Source of the DNA: Comamonadaceae bacterium
GTDB lineage: Bacteria; Pseudomonadota; Gammaproteobacteria; Burkholderiales; Burkholderiaceae_C
DNA length: 23,776 nt
Reading direction: 5' to 3'
NCBI GenBank assembly: GCA_021286965.1
Contig: JAJTBK010000343.1
Span: 1 to 23,776 of the forward strand
The position numbers were made by a program, and so were the translations under genes. Of this stretch, positions 1 through 6,906 are shown one piece after another. Numbering within the stretch: the first letter of the stretch is position 1; each line of letters opens with the position of its first letter. The notes below the pieces were generated by a model, which searched no databases, had not been told where the DNA came from, and saw only the letters and a list, made by a program, of their open reading frames with translations.

Positions 1-351
1 AACGACCTGCTGTCCAAGAACCGGCGCCTGGAAACACATTTCCAGGCCGTGCTCAAGCACAAGACCCGCGCCATGCGCCAGCTGCTCGACGGCCTGCAGC
101 ACGCCGGCGCCATGCAGATCGAGGCGCGCGAGCTCGAACCCACCGCCACCAGCATGGTGGTGGTGCTGACCTACTGGCTGAGCTTCGAGTACGTGCGCGA
201 CCCGCGCCGCGCGCTCGAACCCGAGAGCGCCCAGACCGCCCTGCTGCGCGGCGCGCACCACGTGCTCAACCTGCTCATGCCCTACCTCGAAGGCAGCCAG
301 CGCCAGCACCTGCTGAGCCTGGCGAGCGCCTACCAGACCCCGAATCCATAA
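1..351 (+). CDS. TetR/AcrR-family transcriptional regulator, C-terminal part (5' end outside window)
   Basis: The reading frame is open from the first base and ends with TAA at 349-351, giving 116 residues that begin NDLLSKNRRLETHFQ. No DNA-binding domain is visible because the N-terminus lies outside the window. The visible part is an all-helical segment containing SMVVVLTYWLSFEYVRDPRR and a closing helix HHVLNLLMPYL. This resembles the ligand-binding and dimerisation domain of a TetR-type subfamily I associate with Comamonadaceae. Family assignment is by recognition of this region, not by a visible helix-turn-helix. The effector and targets cannot be read from here. The TPR-like gene starts 25 bases downstream on the same strand with its own ribosome binding site, so co-transcription is possible. 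Confidence 0.7.
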   Translation, partial: NDLLSKNRRLETHFQAVLKHKTRAMRQLLDGLQHAGAMQIEARELEPTATSMVVVLTYWLSFEYVRDPRRALEPESAQTALLRGAHHVLNLLMPYLEGSQRQHLLSLASAYQTPNP

Positions 352-376
352 CCACCACCGACGGAGACTGCACACC

Positions 377-1153
377 ATGGCCGCCTGGACCACCTTCCCC
401 CAGACCAGCGATTTCCCCTTCACCGCCGCCAGCGTGAAAAAGCACTGGGCGCAGCTGCACGCCGGCGACTGCGAGCCCTGCCCGAGCGACAAAAAAGCCC
501 TGGAAGCCTGGGCACTGTTCCACAGCGGGCAGTTCGAGCAGGCGACCACTGCCGGCCTGGCCGCTGGCGACGCCGGCGTGGTGGTGGCCAACAAGGCGCA
601 GGCGATCTACGCCACCTACCTCGAACCCAAGGAAAAAGTGCGCCTGGAGATGTTCCAGGCCATTGCCGAGCGCGCCCAGGCCCTGACTGCGGCCGAGCCC
701 GGCAACGCCAACGCCTGGTACCAGGTGGCCTACGCCCTGGGCCGCTACAGCCAGGGCATCAGCGTGGCCAAGGCGCTGGCGCAGGGGCTGGGGCAAAAAA
801 TCAAGGCCGCACTGGAGCAGACTCTGGCGCTGGCGCCCGACCATGCCGAGGCGCACATCGCCCTCGGCGCCTTCCACGCCGAGGTCATCGACAAGGTGGG
901 CGCGCTCATCGGCGGCATGACCTACGGCGCGAAGAAAGACCTGGGCCTCAAGCACTTCAAGGAGGCGCTGCGCCTGCAGCCCGATTCGGCGATTGCCAAG
1001 ATCGAGTACGCCAACGCCCTGGTGATGCTCGATGGCGACAAGAAAATGAAAGAAGCCACCGCCCTGTACGAGCAGGCCGCTGCCAGCGTGCCGCAGGATG
1101 CGATGGAGTTCCTCGACGTGGAGCTGGCGCGCGCCGAGCTCTCGGACGACTAA
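377..1153 (+). CDS. Tetratricopeptide-repeat-like protein, function unknown
   Basis: This is a 258-residue protein starting at ATG 377 with GGAG about 10 bases upstream. No signal peptide or membrane segment is visible, so it is probably cytosolic. The middle and C-terminal parts are helical repeats of TPR type. A-x-x-P turns recur (AAEPGNANAWYQ, ALAPDHAEAHIALG, RLQPDSAIAKIEYANAL), followed by a weaker repeat ending in an acidic tail (ELSDD). TPR arrays normally bind other proteins; no enzymatic motif is seen. A cysteine pair (CEPC) lies near residue 33. It follows the TetR-type gene and converges with coaX, whose stop lies only 15 bases away, and no terminator is visible in the gap. The repeat assignment is fairly safe; the cellular role is unknown. 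Confidence 0.8.
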   Translation: MAAWTTFPQTSDFPFTAASVKKHWAQLHAGDCEPCPSDKKALEAWALFHSGQFEQATTAGLAAGDAGVVVANKAQAIYATYLEPKEKVRLEMFQAIAERAQALTAAEPGNANAWYQVAYALGRYSQGISVAKALAQGLGQKIKAALEQTLALAPDHAEAHIALGAFHAEVIDKVGALIGGMTYGAKKDLGLKHFKEALRLQPDSAIAKIEYANALVMLDGDKKMKEATALYEQAAASVPQDAMEFLDVELARAELSDD

Positions 1154-1167
1154 GGCGACGACCCGCG

Positions 1168-1950
1168 CTACGCCGGCACGCCAAAGCGGCGCGCGGCGAT
1201 TTCCAGCAGGCCGTCAAAAATCAGGTTGTCCACCAGCTCGAACGGCCGCGTCATGCTCGGCGCCATTTTCCAGCCGGCGCCGCCCGTCATCATGCAGGCC
1301 GGCTCCTGGCCGCAGTGCTGCGCCAGGTGCTGGAACAGGCGCTCGACGGCGCCGGCGATGGCGTAGGTGCCGCCGCTGGTGAGCGCGTCGCTGGTGTTGG
1401 TCGGGAACAGCGTGACCTCGCCCGTGGGCACGTGCAGGCCGGCGGTGCCCGATTCGAGCGCGCGCAGCATGATGCCGTGGCCCGGCAAAATCAGGCCGCC
1501 GAGAAAACGCCCGTCGGCATCGATCGCCTCCACCGTCACCGCCGTGCCGACCATGACGACGATCAGCGGCCGGCGCTCGCCGCGCGCCAGCAGGCGGTGG
1601 CGTGCGCCGATCATCGCCACCCAGCGGTCCGCGCCCAGGCGCAGCGGGTGGTCGTAGCCGTTGACCAGGCCCGCCTCCTGCAGCGCTGGCACCACCCACT
1701 GCGGCACCACGTCCCAGGGCGGCAGCAGTTCGAGCTGCTCCTGCACGCGGCGCTTGACGGTGTCGCCCGCCACCACGCAGCCGAGCATGTGCGCCGGCGC
1801 CGGCAGGTGCGCCCAGCTGTCTTCGGCCAGGCGCTCGATGTGCTCCAAAAACTCCACCCCCTGCGCCAGTACGGCAGCGCCGGGGCCGGGCTGCTCGTAC
1901 AACGCCCATTTCAGGCGGGTGTTGCCCACGTCGATGGCCAGAAAAGTCAT
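1168..1950 (-). CDS. coaX: Type III pantothenate kinase
   Basis: The 260-residue product phosphorylates pantothenate with ATP, the first step of coenzyme A synthesis. It belongs to the ASKHA-fold CoaX family, which is not feedback-inhibited by CoA. Diagnostic motifs are [10 protein letters not shown] at the N-terminus (phosphate-binding DxGNT), [12 protein letters not shown] (pantothenate site) and [11 protein letters not shown], where other homologues usually have Asp instead of Glu after TxT/V. The ATG at 1950 gives the family start [11 protein letters not shown]; an in-frame GTG 18 bases upstream would only add six residues. No clear Shine-Dalgarno is seen. The gene follows the 488-aa gene on the same strand, separated by about 107 bases filled largely by the palindromic element at 2005-2071. 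In many betaproteobacteria coaX adjoins birA; birA is not here. Confidence 0.95.
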   Translation of the reverse strand: MTFLAIDVGNTRLKWALYEQPGPGAAVLAQGVEFLEHIERLAEDSWAHLPAPAHMLGCVVAGDTVKRRVQEQLELLPPWDVVPQWVVPALQEAGLVNGYDHPLRLGADRWVAMIGARHRLLARGERRPLIVVMVGTAVTVEAIDADGRFLGGLILPGHGIMLRALESGTAGLHVPTGEVTLFPTNTSDALTSGGTYAIAGAVERLFQHLAQHCGQEPACMMTGGAGWKMAPSMTRPFELVDNLIFDGLLEIAARRFGVPA

Positions 1951-2004
1951 AGGGCGCGATTTAAGCACGACTGATCGCTGCGCCTGGAGAAAATCCGTGG
2001 CTTT

Positions 2005-2071
2005 TGATTTTGATCAAAATCAGCTGCTAACGCTTATCCAGCAAGCGTTAGCAGCTATCAAATCAATAGCT
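2005..2071. repeat. Full copy of a dispersed palindromic element
   Basis: Three nested inverted repeats are visible. TGATTTTGATCAAAATCA (2005-2022) is a perfect 18-bp palindrome. AGCTGCTAACGCTT (2022-2035) and AAGCGTTAGCAGCT (2043-2056) form a perfect 14-bp stem around a 7-base loop. AGCTAT (2053-2058) pairs with ATAGCT (2066-2071). It lies between the 488-aa gene and coaX and overlaps the 3' end of the former, whose last codons and TGA stop are inside the element. Related sequences occur at 5649-5693, 12525-12580, 18345-18397 and less clearly at 21686-21742 and 8301-8345. It has no T-tract, so it is not a standard terminator, although its RNA would fold strongly. Confidence 0.85.
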
Positions 2072-3524
2072 CTGTGCGGTGCTCCTGCTGCGGCGTGCTG
2101 CGCTGCTCGACGGCGCGGTGCTGCTCCAGCCGCTTCCAGTGCGTGCGCTGCTGGCTGTCGGTGTCGCGCGCAGCGCGCACCAGCTCGCCGGCCACGGCCT
2201 CGATGGTGGTGCGCTGCGTCTGCCGGTCGTCGATCTGCGTCACGTCGTAGTTGCCCTCGCCGGGGATCAGCATCCCGCCGTTGCGCGCCTGCATGAGGGT
2301 GGCCTTGAGCTGCATGTCCAGCACCTGCTGCACGCGCACGTCGCCAGGGCGGCGCTGCACGACCTCGGTTTTCTGGCTCAGGCGGTAGTCGGTGTGGCTT
2401 TTCTCGGTCAGGACGCCGTCGTCATTGAGGCGCGAGGCGTCGCTGCTGAAGCTGGCCTCGAAATCGGCCAGGCCGCTGACCAGCTCCTGCGTGCGCGCCG
2501 CCAGGGCCGGCGCCAGGTGCAACGGCGCCGCGCGCGTACCCGGGGCGTTGGCCTGGGCCGACTCCAGCGCCGCGCCGTGCATTTGCGCGAACGCGCTTTT
2601 GAACAGCGCCACCGTGGCATCGTCGGCATGGCCGCGCGCGCCCGCCTCGTCCACGGCGCGCAGTTGGCGCGCAATGGCCGCCTGGCGCTGCGCCGGCGCG
2701 GCGTTGGCCAGGGTACCGGCGTTGTCCAGGCGCAGGTTGACCTCGCCGTTTTCGGTTTTCAAGGCCAGGCGGTTTTCGCGCTCGCCCAGTTGCAGGCTGA
2801 AGCTGCGCTGCGGGCCCTCGCCCGGCGGCACTTTCATCTCCAGGCGCAGGCTGGCGAACTGGCTGCGGTCAAAGCCGAGCACATCCTGCAGCGCCAACTC
2901 CGGCCCACCGTCTTGCACCAGCCCCGCCAGGGCCTTGTCCAGGCCCTCGGCCAGGCGCCCCAGGGCCTGGCGTTCGCTGCTGCCCAGCGGGCCTTGGCTG
3001 CTCATTTGCACCTGCAGTCCGGAGACGCCATCGGCGCCGCCGCTGCCGAGCGAGCTCATGCGCAGCTCCACACTCTGGCCGGCGCGGGTCTTGAGCTGCA
3101 GCGTGACCTCGGCCGCCCCCTCGCGCAGGCCCTGCAGCTGGGCATCGAGCCCTTGGCGGCGATCGACGTTGAACGCCAGGGTCTGGGCATAGTCCTCGCC
3201 GGTGCGGGCAAATTGCGTCAAGAGCGCCCCGCCCAGGCCCTTGAAGCGCTGTGCCAGGCTGGCGCCTGCCTGCACGTTGCTCTCGATCTGGCGGCTCAGG
3301 CTGTCGTCGCTGCGCGCGGCCCATTCGGTGCTGCGCTGGGGCAGGCTGGGCTTGGGGTACACCACGGACTGCCTGGCGACCGAGAGGCTGACGCGGGTGC
3401 CAGCGCTGACACCGACGCCACTGTCCTCGCTGCCCGTTGCCGGCTCGGCCTGCACCAGGGGCTGGCGCAGGGCCGCGCTGGCAACGACAAGGGGACTGCT
3501 GAGAACCGGGGTAATGGCGGACAT
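2058..3524 (-). CDS. Uncharacterised 488-aa protein
   Basis: I do not recognise a named family. The start ATG 3524 has AGGAG about 8 bases upstream. The protein begins MSAITPVLSSPLVVASAALRQ without a typical signal peptide and is rich in Ala, Gln, Ser and Leu. A central part (about residues 85-290) alternates predicted beta segments (AAEVTLQLKTRAGQSVELRM, SLRLEMKVPP, RLALKTENGEVNLRLD) with helices. The C-terminal third is helical and charged, with many Gln and Arg. The Gln/Ser-rich composition loosely recalls flagellar hook-length proteins, but no FliK signature is present, so I do not call it that. Its last residues (ELLI) and stop codon are encoded by the palindromic element at 2005-2071. 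It is a single-gene unit upstream of coaX; the rhodanese terminator separates it from genes further upstream. Confidence 0.8.
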   Translation of the reverse strand: MSAITPVLSSPLVVASAALRQPLVQAEPATGSEDSGVGVSAGTRVSLSVARQSVVYPKPSLPQRSTEWAARSDDSLSRQIESNVQAGASLAQRFKGLGGALLTQFARTGEDYAQTLAFNVDRRQGLDAQLQGLREGAAEVTLQLKTRAGQSVELRMSSLGSGGADGVSGLQVQMSSQGPLGSSERQALGRLAEGLDKALAGLVQDGGPELALQDVLGFDRSQFASLRLEMKVPPGEGPQRSFSLQLGERENRLALKTENGEVNLRLDNAGTLANAAPAQRQAAIARQLRAVDEAGARGHADDATVALFKSAFAQMHGAALESAQANAPGTRAAPLHLAPALAARTQELVSGLADFEASFSSDASRLNDDGVLTEKSHTDYRLSQKTEVVQRRPGDVRVQQVLDMQLKATLMQARNGGMLIPGEGNYDVTQIDDRQTQRTTIEAVAGELVRAARDTDSQQRTHWKRLEQHRAVEQRSTPQQEHRTELLI

Positions 3525-3605
3525 GCCGGGGCTCCTATCGGGAAGAAAAAGAGAGCGACCGGCACAGCAAAGGCGAGGGCGGCAGGCGCTGCCCCCTTAT
3601 CGGCC

Positions 3606-3632
3606 AAAAATGCGGCGGCTTGAGCCTGCCGC
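3606..3632 (-). terminator. Intrinsic terminator after the rhodanese gene
   Basis: Read on the minus strand, GCGGC-A-GGCT pairs with AGCC-GCCGC across a two-base loop, with one bulged A. A run of five T follows within three bases of the stem. It begins 9 bases after the rhodanese stop codon. It is the best intrinsic terminator in the window and marks the end of the long minus-strand gene run. Confidence 0.8.
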
Positions 3633-3640
3633 CCTGTCCT

Positions 3641-4048
3641 TCAGCCCTGCTGCCAGGGCAGGCCGCGCTGGCGCCAGCCGCCACGCTGGCCACGCTGGCC
3701 GTGCTCGTCGAGCCCGCCCTCGAAGCCTTCGAGGATGTTGTACGCCGCCACGCCCAGCTGCGTGGCACGCTCGGCCGCCGCCACGGAGCGCACGCCGCTG
3801 CGGCACAGCAGCACGGCCTTCATGCCGGCGGGCACGGCGGCGCGCAGCTGGTCGTCAAACGCGGGGTTGAGCGCCATGCCGGGCCATTGCTTCCAGGCCA
3901 CGGCCACGGCGCCGGGCACGAAGCCGACCCAGGCGCGCTCGGCGTCGGTGCGCACGTCGATCAGCACGGCGGCGCCCTCTTGCACCCACTGCCAGGCTTG
4001 CTCGGGGGTGACATCACCGGCGTAGGCCGGGCTGTGCGGTGTGGTCAT
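3641..4048 (-). CDS. Single-domain rhodanese-like sulfurtransferase
   Basis: This 135-residue protein has one rhodanese domain. VLIDVRTDAERAWVGFVPGA is the CH2A-like region and LLCRSGVRS is the active-site loop, with the persulfide-forming cysteine at residue 82. The six-residue loop CRSGVR is the classic sulfurtransferase type. The C-terminal tail is Gly/Gln/Arg-rich and ends GLPWQQG, as I recall for betaproteobacterial members. There is no signal peptide, so a cytosolic role is likely: moving sulfane sulfur or detoxifying thiol oxidants. The specific partner is unknown. GGAG lies upstream of ATG 4048. The metallopeptidase gene ends 21 bases upstream and a terminator follows, making this the last gene of the run. 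Confidence 0.92.
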   Translation of the reverse strand: MTTPHSPAYAGDVTPEQAWQWVQEGAAVLIDVRTDAERAWVGFVPGAVAVAWKQWPGMALNPAFDDQLRAAVPAGMKAVLLCRSGVRSVAAAERATQLGVAAYNILEGFEGGLDEHGQRGQRGGWRQRGLPWQQG

Positions 4049-4069
4049 GGCAAAAGCTCCAAAAAACAG

Positions 4070-4885
4070 TCAATCCCAGGGCGGGGCGGGCTGTGCGCGC
4101 AGCTGCTGGCGCAGCTGTGCGTAGTCGGGCACCAGGGTGGCGACCGTGCCCCAGAACTGCGGGCTGTGGTCCATCACGCGCAGGTGCGACAGCTCGTGCA
4201 CCACCACGTAGTCGATCAGCGCCGGGCGGTAATGCAGCAAGCGCCAGTTGAGCATGATGCTGCCGTCGCTGCGTGCGCTGCCCCAGCGCGTGGCGGCGCT
4301 CGACAGGCGCAGGCGCCGGTACTGCACACCCAGCTGGGGGGCGAAATGATCGAGCCGGGCGCTGAAATGGCTGCGCGCCTGGCGCATGAACCAGGCCTGG
4401 GTGGCGTCGCGGATCTGCGCCGGCTGCGCGTCCTGCGCCAGGCCCAGGAACAGTTGCGCCCCACTCCCGGCGACCTCGGGCTGCAGCTGCTGGCGGCGCT
4501 GCTGCGTGGCGTCGAGCTGCAGCGTCAGCGGCACGCCCAGGTAGGGCAGCTGCGCGCCCGCCTGCCAGACGATGCGCGCGTCCTCCTGCAGGCGCTGGCG
4601 CTGCTGCATCTCGCCGAGCTTGCGCACGATCCAGTCGGCTTTGTCCTGCAAGGCGGCGTCGATGGTGGCGAGCGTGACCCCGCTGGGCGCGCGCACGGCC
4701 AGGCCGTCGGCGCCCACCGTCATGCCAATGCTCTTGCGCCGCGCGCGCTGCAGGCGGTAGGGCACGCGCTGGCCGGCCAGCAGCACCGCGCGCTGGCCCG
4801 GCGCCGCGCGCACCGGCGCTGGGGCCGGAGCGCCAGGCGGGGGGCGGTCGAGCCAGTCGAGCACCTGCTGCATCCAGCCGGCCAT
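4070..4885 (-). CDS. YgjP-like (DUF45) zinc metallopeptidase
   Basis: The product has 271 residues. The zinc site is HELSHL (His230, Glu231, His234) with the third ligand at His240 in the MDHSPQFW motif, the usual arrangement for the YgjP/DUF45 group of M48-like peptidases. Conserved SSAATRWGSAR and INWRLLHYRP-like sequence (here MLNWRLLHYRP) precede it. About 50 N-terminal residues are Pro/Ala-rich and look disordered. No membrane segment is present. Natural substrates of this family are not well established. I chose ATG 4885 because it follows the plsC stop by one base, implying tight coupling; the frame stays open further upstream only as a shadow of plsC. A later in-frame ATG (residue 5) is also possible. 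Confidence 0.9.
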   Translation of the reverse strand: MAGWMQQVLDWLDRPPPGAPAPAPVRAAPGQRAVLLAGQRVPYRLQRARRKSIGMTVGADGLAVRAPSGVTLATIDAALQDKADWIVRKLGEMQQRQRLQEDARIVWQAGAQLPYLGVPLTLQLDATQQRRQQLQPEVAGSGAQLFLGLAQDAQPAQIRDATQAWFMRQARSHFSARLDHFAPQLGVQYRRLRLSSAATRWGSARSDGSIMLNWRLLHYRPALIDYVVVHELSHLRVMDHSPQFWGTVATLVPDYAQLRQQLRAQPAPPWD

Positions 4886-4886
4886 G

Positions 4887-5627
4887 TCAGTCGCGGTAGG
4901 CCTCGGGGTCGAGGCGGCGCATCTCGGCTTCGATCCAGGTTTGCACTTCGCACATGACCTCGTCGGACTTGCGCCCGGCGGTGGCGATGGGCGCGCCAAC
5001 AGAGACATCGACCAGGCCCGGCGTCTTGATGAAAGCCTTGCGCGGCCAGCATTTGGCCGAGGTCACGGCCACCGGCACCACGGGCACGCCGGCCTCGATC
5101 GCCAGGCGCGCGCCGCTGGCCTGGTACTCGCCAGTGGTGCCGCGCGCCATGCGCGTGCCCTCGGGGAACATGATGACCCAGGTGCCCTGCGCCAGCAGCT
5201 CCTTGCCACGCCGGATGACGTGCACGAAGGCGCGCGCGCGCTGGCTGCGGTCGATGTGGATCATGTCCAGGCTGCCAATCGACCAGCCAAAGAACGGAAT
5301 CTGGAGCAGCTCTTTCTTGAACACGTAGGCCAGCGGGCGCGGCATGATGGCCGGCATCAGGAACGTCTCGAAGGTGGACTGGTGCTTGACCAGCAGCACC
5401 ACGCCCTGCTGCGGGTCTTGCGGCAGCTGCTCCATGCCGCTGACGCGCACGCGGATACCCAGAATCCAGCGCGCCCCATCGACGCTCAACGCCAGCCAGG
5501 CGCGGGCGATGCGGTACAGGCGCGGCCCGCGCAGCCCGCACCAGGAGCAAACCAGGATCGCCAGGGTGTAGGGCACGATGGTGACGCCCATCCAAAGCAG
5601 GTGGACGAGGGAGCGTAGCAGGGACAT
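4887..5627 (-). CDS. plsC: 1-acyl-sn-glycerol-3-phosphate acyltransferase
   Basis: This 246-residue membrane-bound acyltransferase converts lysophosphatidic acid to phosphatidic acid, a core step of phospholipid synthesis. A hydrophobic N-terminal segment (about residues 5-30) anchors it. Acyltransferase block I is KHQSTFET with His82; the acidic position is Glu87 rather than the Asp of the textbook HX4D motif. Block III is FPEGTR (Glu156), and VPVVPVAV is block IV. The glutamate variant occurs, to my knowledge, in many betaproteobacterial PlsC proteins, so activity is still expected. It follows the gmhB-like gene across 76 bases that contain half a palindromic element, and it overlaps functionally with the downstream metallopeptidase gene, which starts one base after its stop. 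Confidence 0.93.
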   Translation of the reverse strand: MSLLRSLVHLLWMGVTIVPYTLAILVCSWCGLRGPRLYRIARAWLALSVDGARWILGIRVRVSGMEQLPQDPQQGVVLLVKHQSTFETFLMPAIMPRPLAYVFKKELLQIPFFGWSIGSLDMIHIDRSQRARAFVHVIRRGKELLAQGTWVIMFPEGTRMARGTTGEYQASGARLAIEAGVPVVPVAVTSAKCWPRKAFIKTPGLVDVSVGAPIATAGRKSDEVMCEVQTWIEAEMRRLDPEAYRD

Positions 5628-5648
5628 GGATCGGAGTGTTTTTTGTCT

Positions 5649-5693
5649 CTAGCCCAATAACGACAAGCGCTAGCAGCTATTTTTTTAATAGTA
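5649..5693. repeat. Half copy of the palindromic element
   Basis: This spacer between the gmhB-like gene and plsC carries the right half of the element, CAAGCGCTAGCAGCTAT (5664-5680), followed by a T run and AATAG. CTATT and AATAG flank the T run as a short inverted repeat, comparable to the AGCTAT/ATAGCT edge at 2053-2071. The left half is eroded: only CTAGC (5649-5653) pairs with GCTAG (5669-5673). Confidence 0.65.
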
Positions 5694-5703
5694 AATACAA
5701 ACC

Positions 5704-6270
5704 TTAAACCACGTCTGCTGCGGCAGTTTGCAGCAGCTGGTCGGCAAAGGCTTGCAGGTCGGCGTGCACCTGGGTGCCGGCAGGAATATCACCCGGCAGC
5801 GGCTGGCCCGGCACCAGCTGGGCCGACAGGCCGGTGCACACCAGATGCAGCTGCGCACCGACGGCAGCGCCGGCCTGCAGGTGCGCGGGATTGCTGCCGA
5901 CCACGCGCAGCTCGCGCGGCTCGACGCCGTAGCGCTCGGCAATCTGCAGCAGCAGGCCGGGGGCGGGCTTGCGGCAGCTGCAGGCATCGTCGGGCACGTG
6001 GGGACAGTAGAAGATGGCGTCGATGCGCCCGCCCTGGCTGCTGAGCTGGCGCAGCATCTTGGCGTGGATGGCGTTGAGCGAGACGGTGTCGAGCAGCCCG
6101 CGCCCCAGGCCCGGCTGGTTGGTGGCCACCACCACATGCCAGCCGGCACGGTTCAGGCGCGCCACGGCCTCCAGGGCGCCGGCCTCGGCCTGCCATTCTT
6201 CGGGCCGGGTGATGTACTCCTCGCCCAGTTGGTTGAGGGTACCGTCGCGGTCAAAGATGGCGATTTTCAT
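5704..6270 (-). CDS. gmhB: GmhB-like HAD phosphatase (heptose bisphosphate phosphatase family)
   Basis: This is a 188-residue HAD-superfamily protein. GmhB removes the 7-phosphate from D-glycero-D-manno-heptose 1,7-bisphosphate in LPS core heptose synthesis. HAD motif I is IFDRDGTLN (Asp7 and Asp9), motif II is VVVATNQPGLGRG, and the GmhB zinc loop is YCPH...CSCRKP (Cys89, His91, Cys97, Cys99) with Lys101. Motif IV, normally VGD-x3-D, reads VVGSNPAHLQAG: Ser126 and His130 replace the two metal-coordinating aspartates. Loss of these would be expected to weaken or abolish phosphatase activity. The product could therefore be impaired, altered in specificity, or use another acidic residue. The gene sits 13 bases after the small membrane protein gene in a conserved glyQ-glyS-gmhB-plsC order. 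Confidence 0.85.
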   Translation of the reverse strand: MKIAIFDRDGTLNQLGEEYITRPEEWQAEAGALEAVARLNRAGWHVVVATNQPGLGRGLLDTVSLNAIHAKMLRQLSSQGGRIDAIFYCPHVPDDACSCRKPAPGLLLQIAERYGVEPRELRVVGSNPAHLQAGAAVGAQLHLVCTGLSAQLVPGQPLPGDIPAGTQVHADLQAFADQLLQTAAADVV

Positions 6271-6283
6271 GGTCGGCGATTAT

Positions 6284-6901
6284 TCAGGAAAGCGGTTGCC
6301 AGGCGGTGACGTAACGCCCCTGCCAGCGCCCCAGCGCCCACTGCAGCTGCAGCTGCTGGTGCACCGGCAGCGCGGCGGCGGCCGGGTCGTCGAGCAGCAG
6401 CTGCACCAGCGACCCTGGCACGTCTTGCGCATCCTGCCCCGCCAGGCGCAGCACCAGCAGCGTGCCACCCGTGGAGCGCAGCGACGGCGCCTGCACATGG
6501 CGGCCGACGATCTCGGCCTGCAGCGGCGCCTGCGGCTGCAGCCCCCGCAAATTGAGCGGCCCCAGGAGCTGCGCCGCCGCCCCCAGCGCGCACACCAGCC
6601 ACCACGCCGCCAGCAGCCCCCGCCGCACCCAGCGCCCCTGGCCACGGCGCAGCAGCGCGCGCAGCAAGAGGGCCAGCAGCGCCAGCGCCACCAGCGCCCC
6701 GGCCAGCGGAGCCACCCAGGCCCAGGGGTCTTGCGTGCCCACAAAGGGCTGCAGGCGCCAGGCGGGCGCGCTCGGGTGGCGCTCGGCCTGCCAATCGAGC
6801 ACCCAGCGCAGCGCCACCAGCGCCAGCGGCGGCGCCCAGAGCAGCCACAGCAGCTGCGGCGCCGCGCGCGCGCGCTCGGGGGCGGTGGTGGGGGCGGTCA
6901 T
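6284..6901 (-). CDS. Predicted membrane protein, three N-terminal transmembrane helices
   Basis: This is a 205-residue protein of unknown function. Three hydrophobic helices are visible: about residues 15-38 (LLWLLWAPPLALVALRWVL), 60-84 (WVAPLAGALVALALLALLL) and 94-114 (GLLAAWWLVCALGAAAQLL). A C-terminal domain of about 90 residues follows, including ALQAEIVG-like and TLLVLRLAG strand-like segments, presumably outside the membrane. I see no catalytic motif. It starts 5 bases after the glyS stop and ends 13 bases before the gmhB-like gene, so it is almost certainly co-transcribed with both. Such a gene between glyS and gmhB is plausible in Comamonadaceae, but I cannot name it. Confidence 0.8.
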   Translation of the reverse strand: MTAPTTAPERARAAPQLLWLLWAPPLALVALRWVLDWQAERHPSAPAWRLQPFVGTQDPWAWVAPLAGALVALALLALLLRALLRRGQGRWVRRGLLAAWWLVCALGAAAQLLGPLNLRGLQPQAPLQAEIVGRHVQAPSLRSTGGTLLVLRLAGQDAQDVPGSLVQLLLDDPAAAALPVHQQLQLQWALGRWQGRYVTAWQPLS

Positions 6902-6906
6902 GGCGC

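Noticed and set aside
15..351. A complete small gene starting at GTG 49
   Set aside because: The frame is open to the window edge with regulator-like sequence upstream of the GTG, so this is the end of a larger gene.
2058..3524. Flagellar hook-length (FliK) identity for the 488-aa gene
   Set aside because: Only the Gln/Ser/Ala composition suggests it; no conserved FliK C-terminal block or flagellar neighbour is present.
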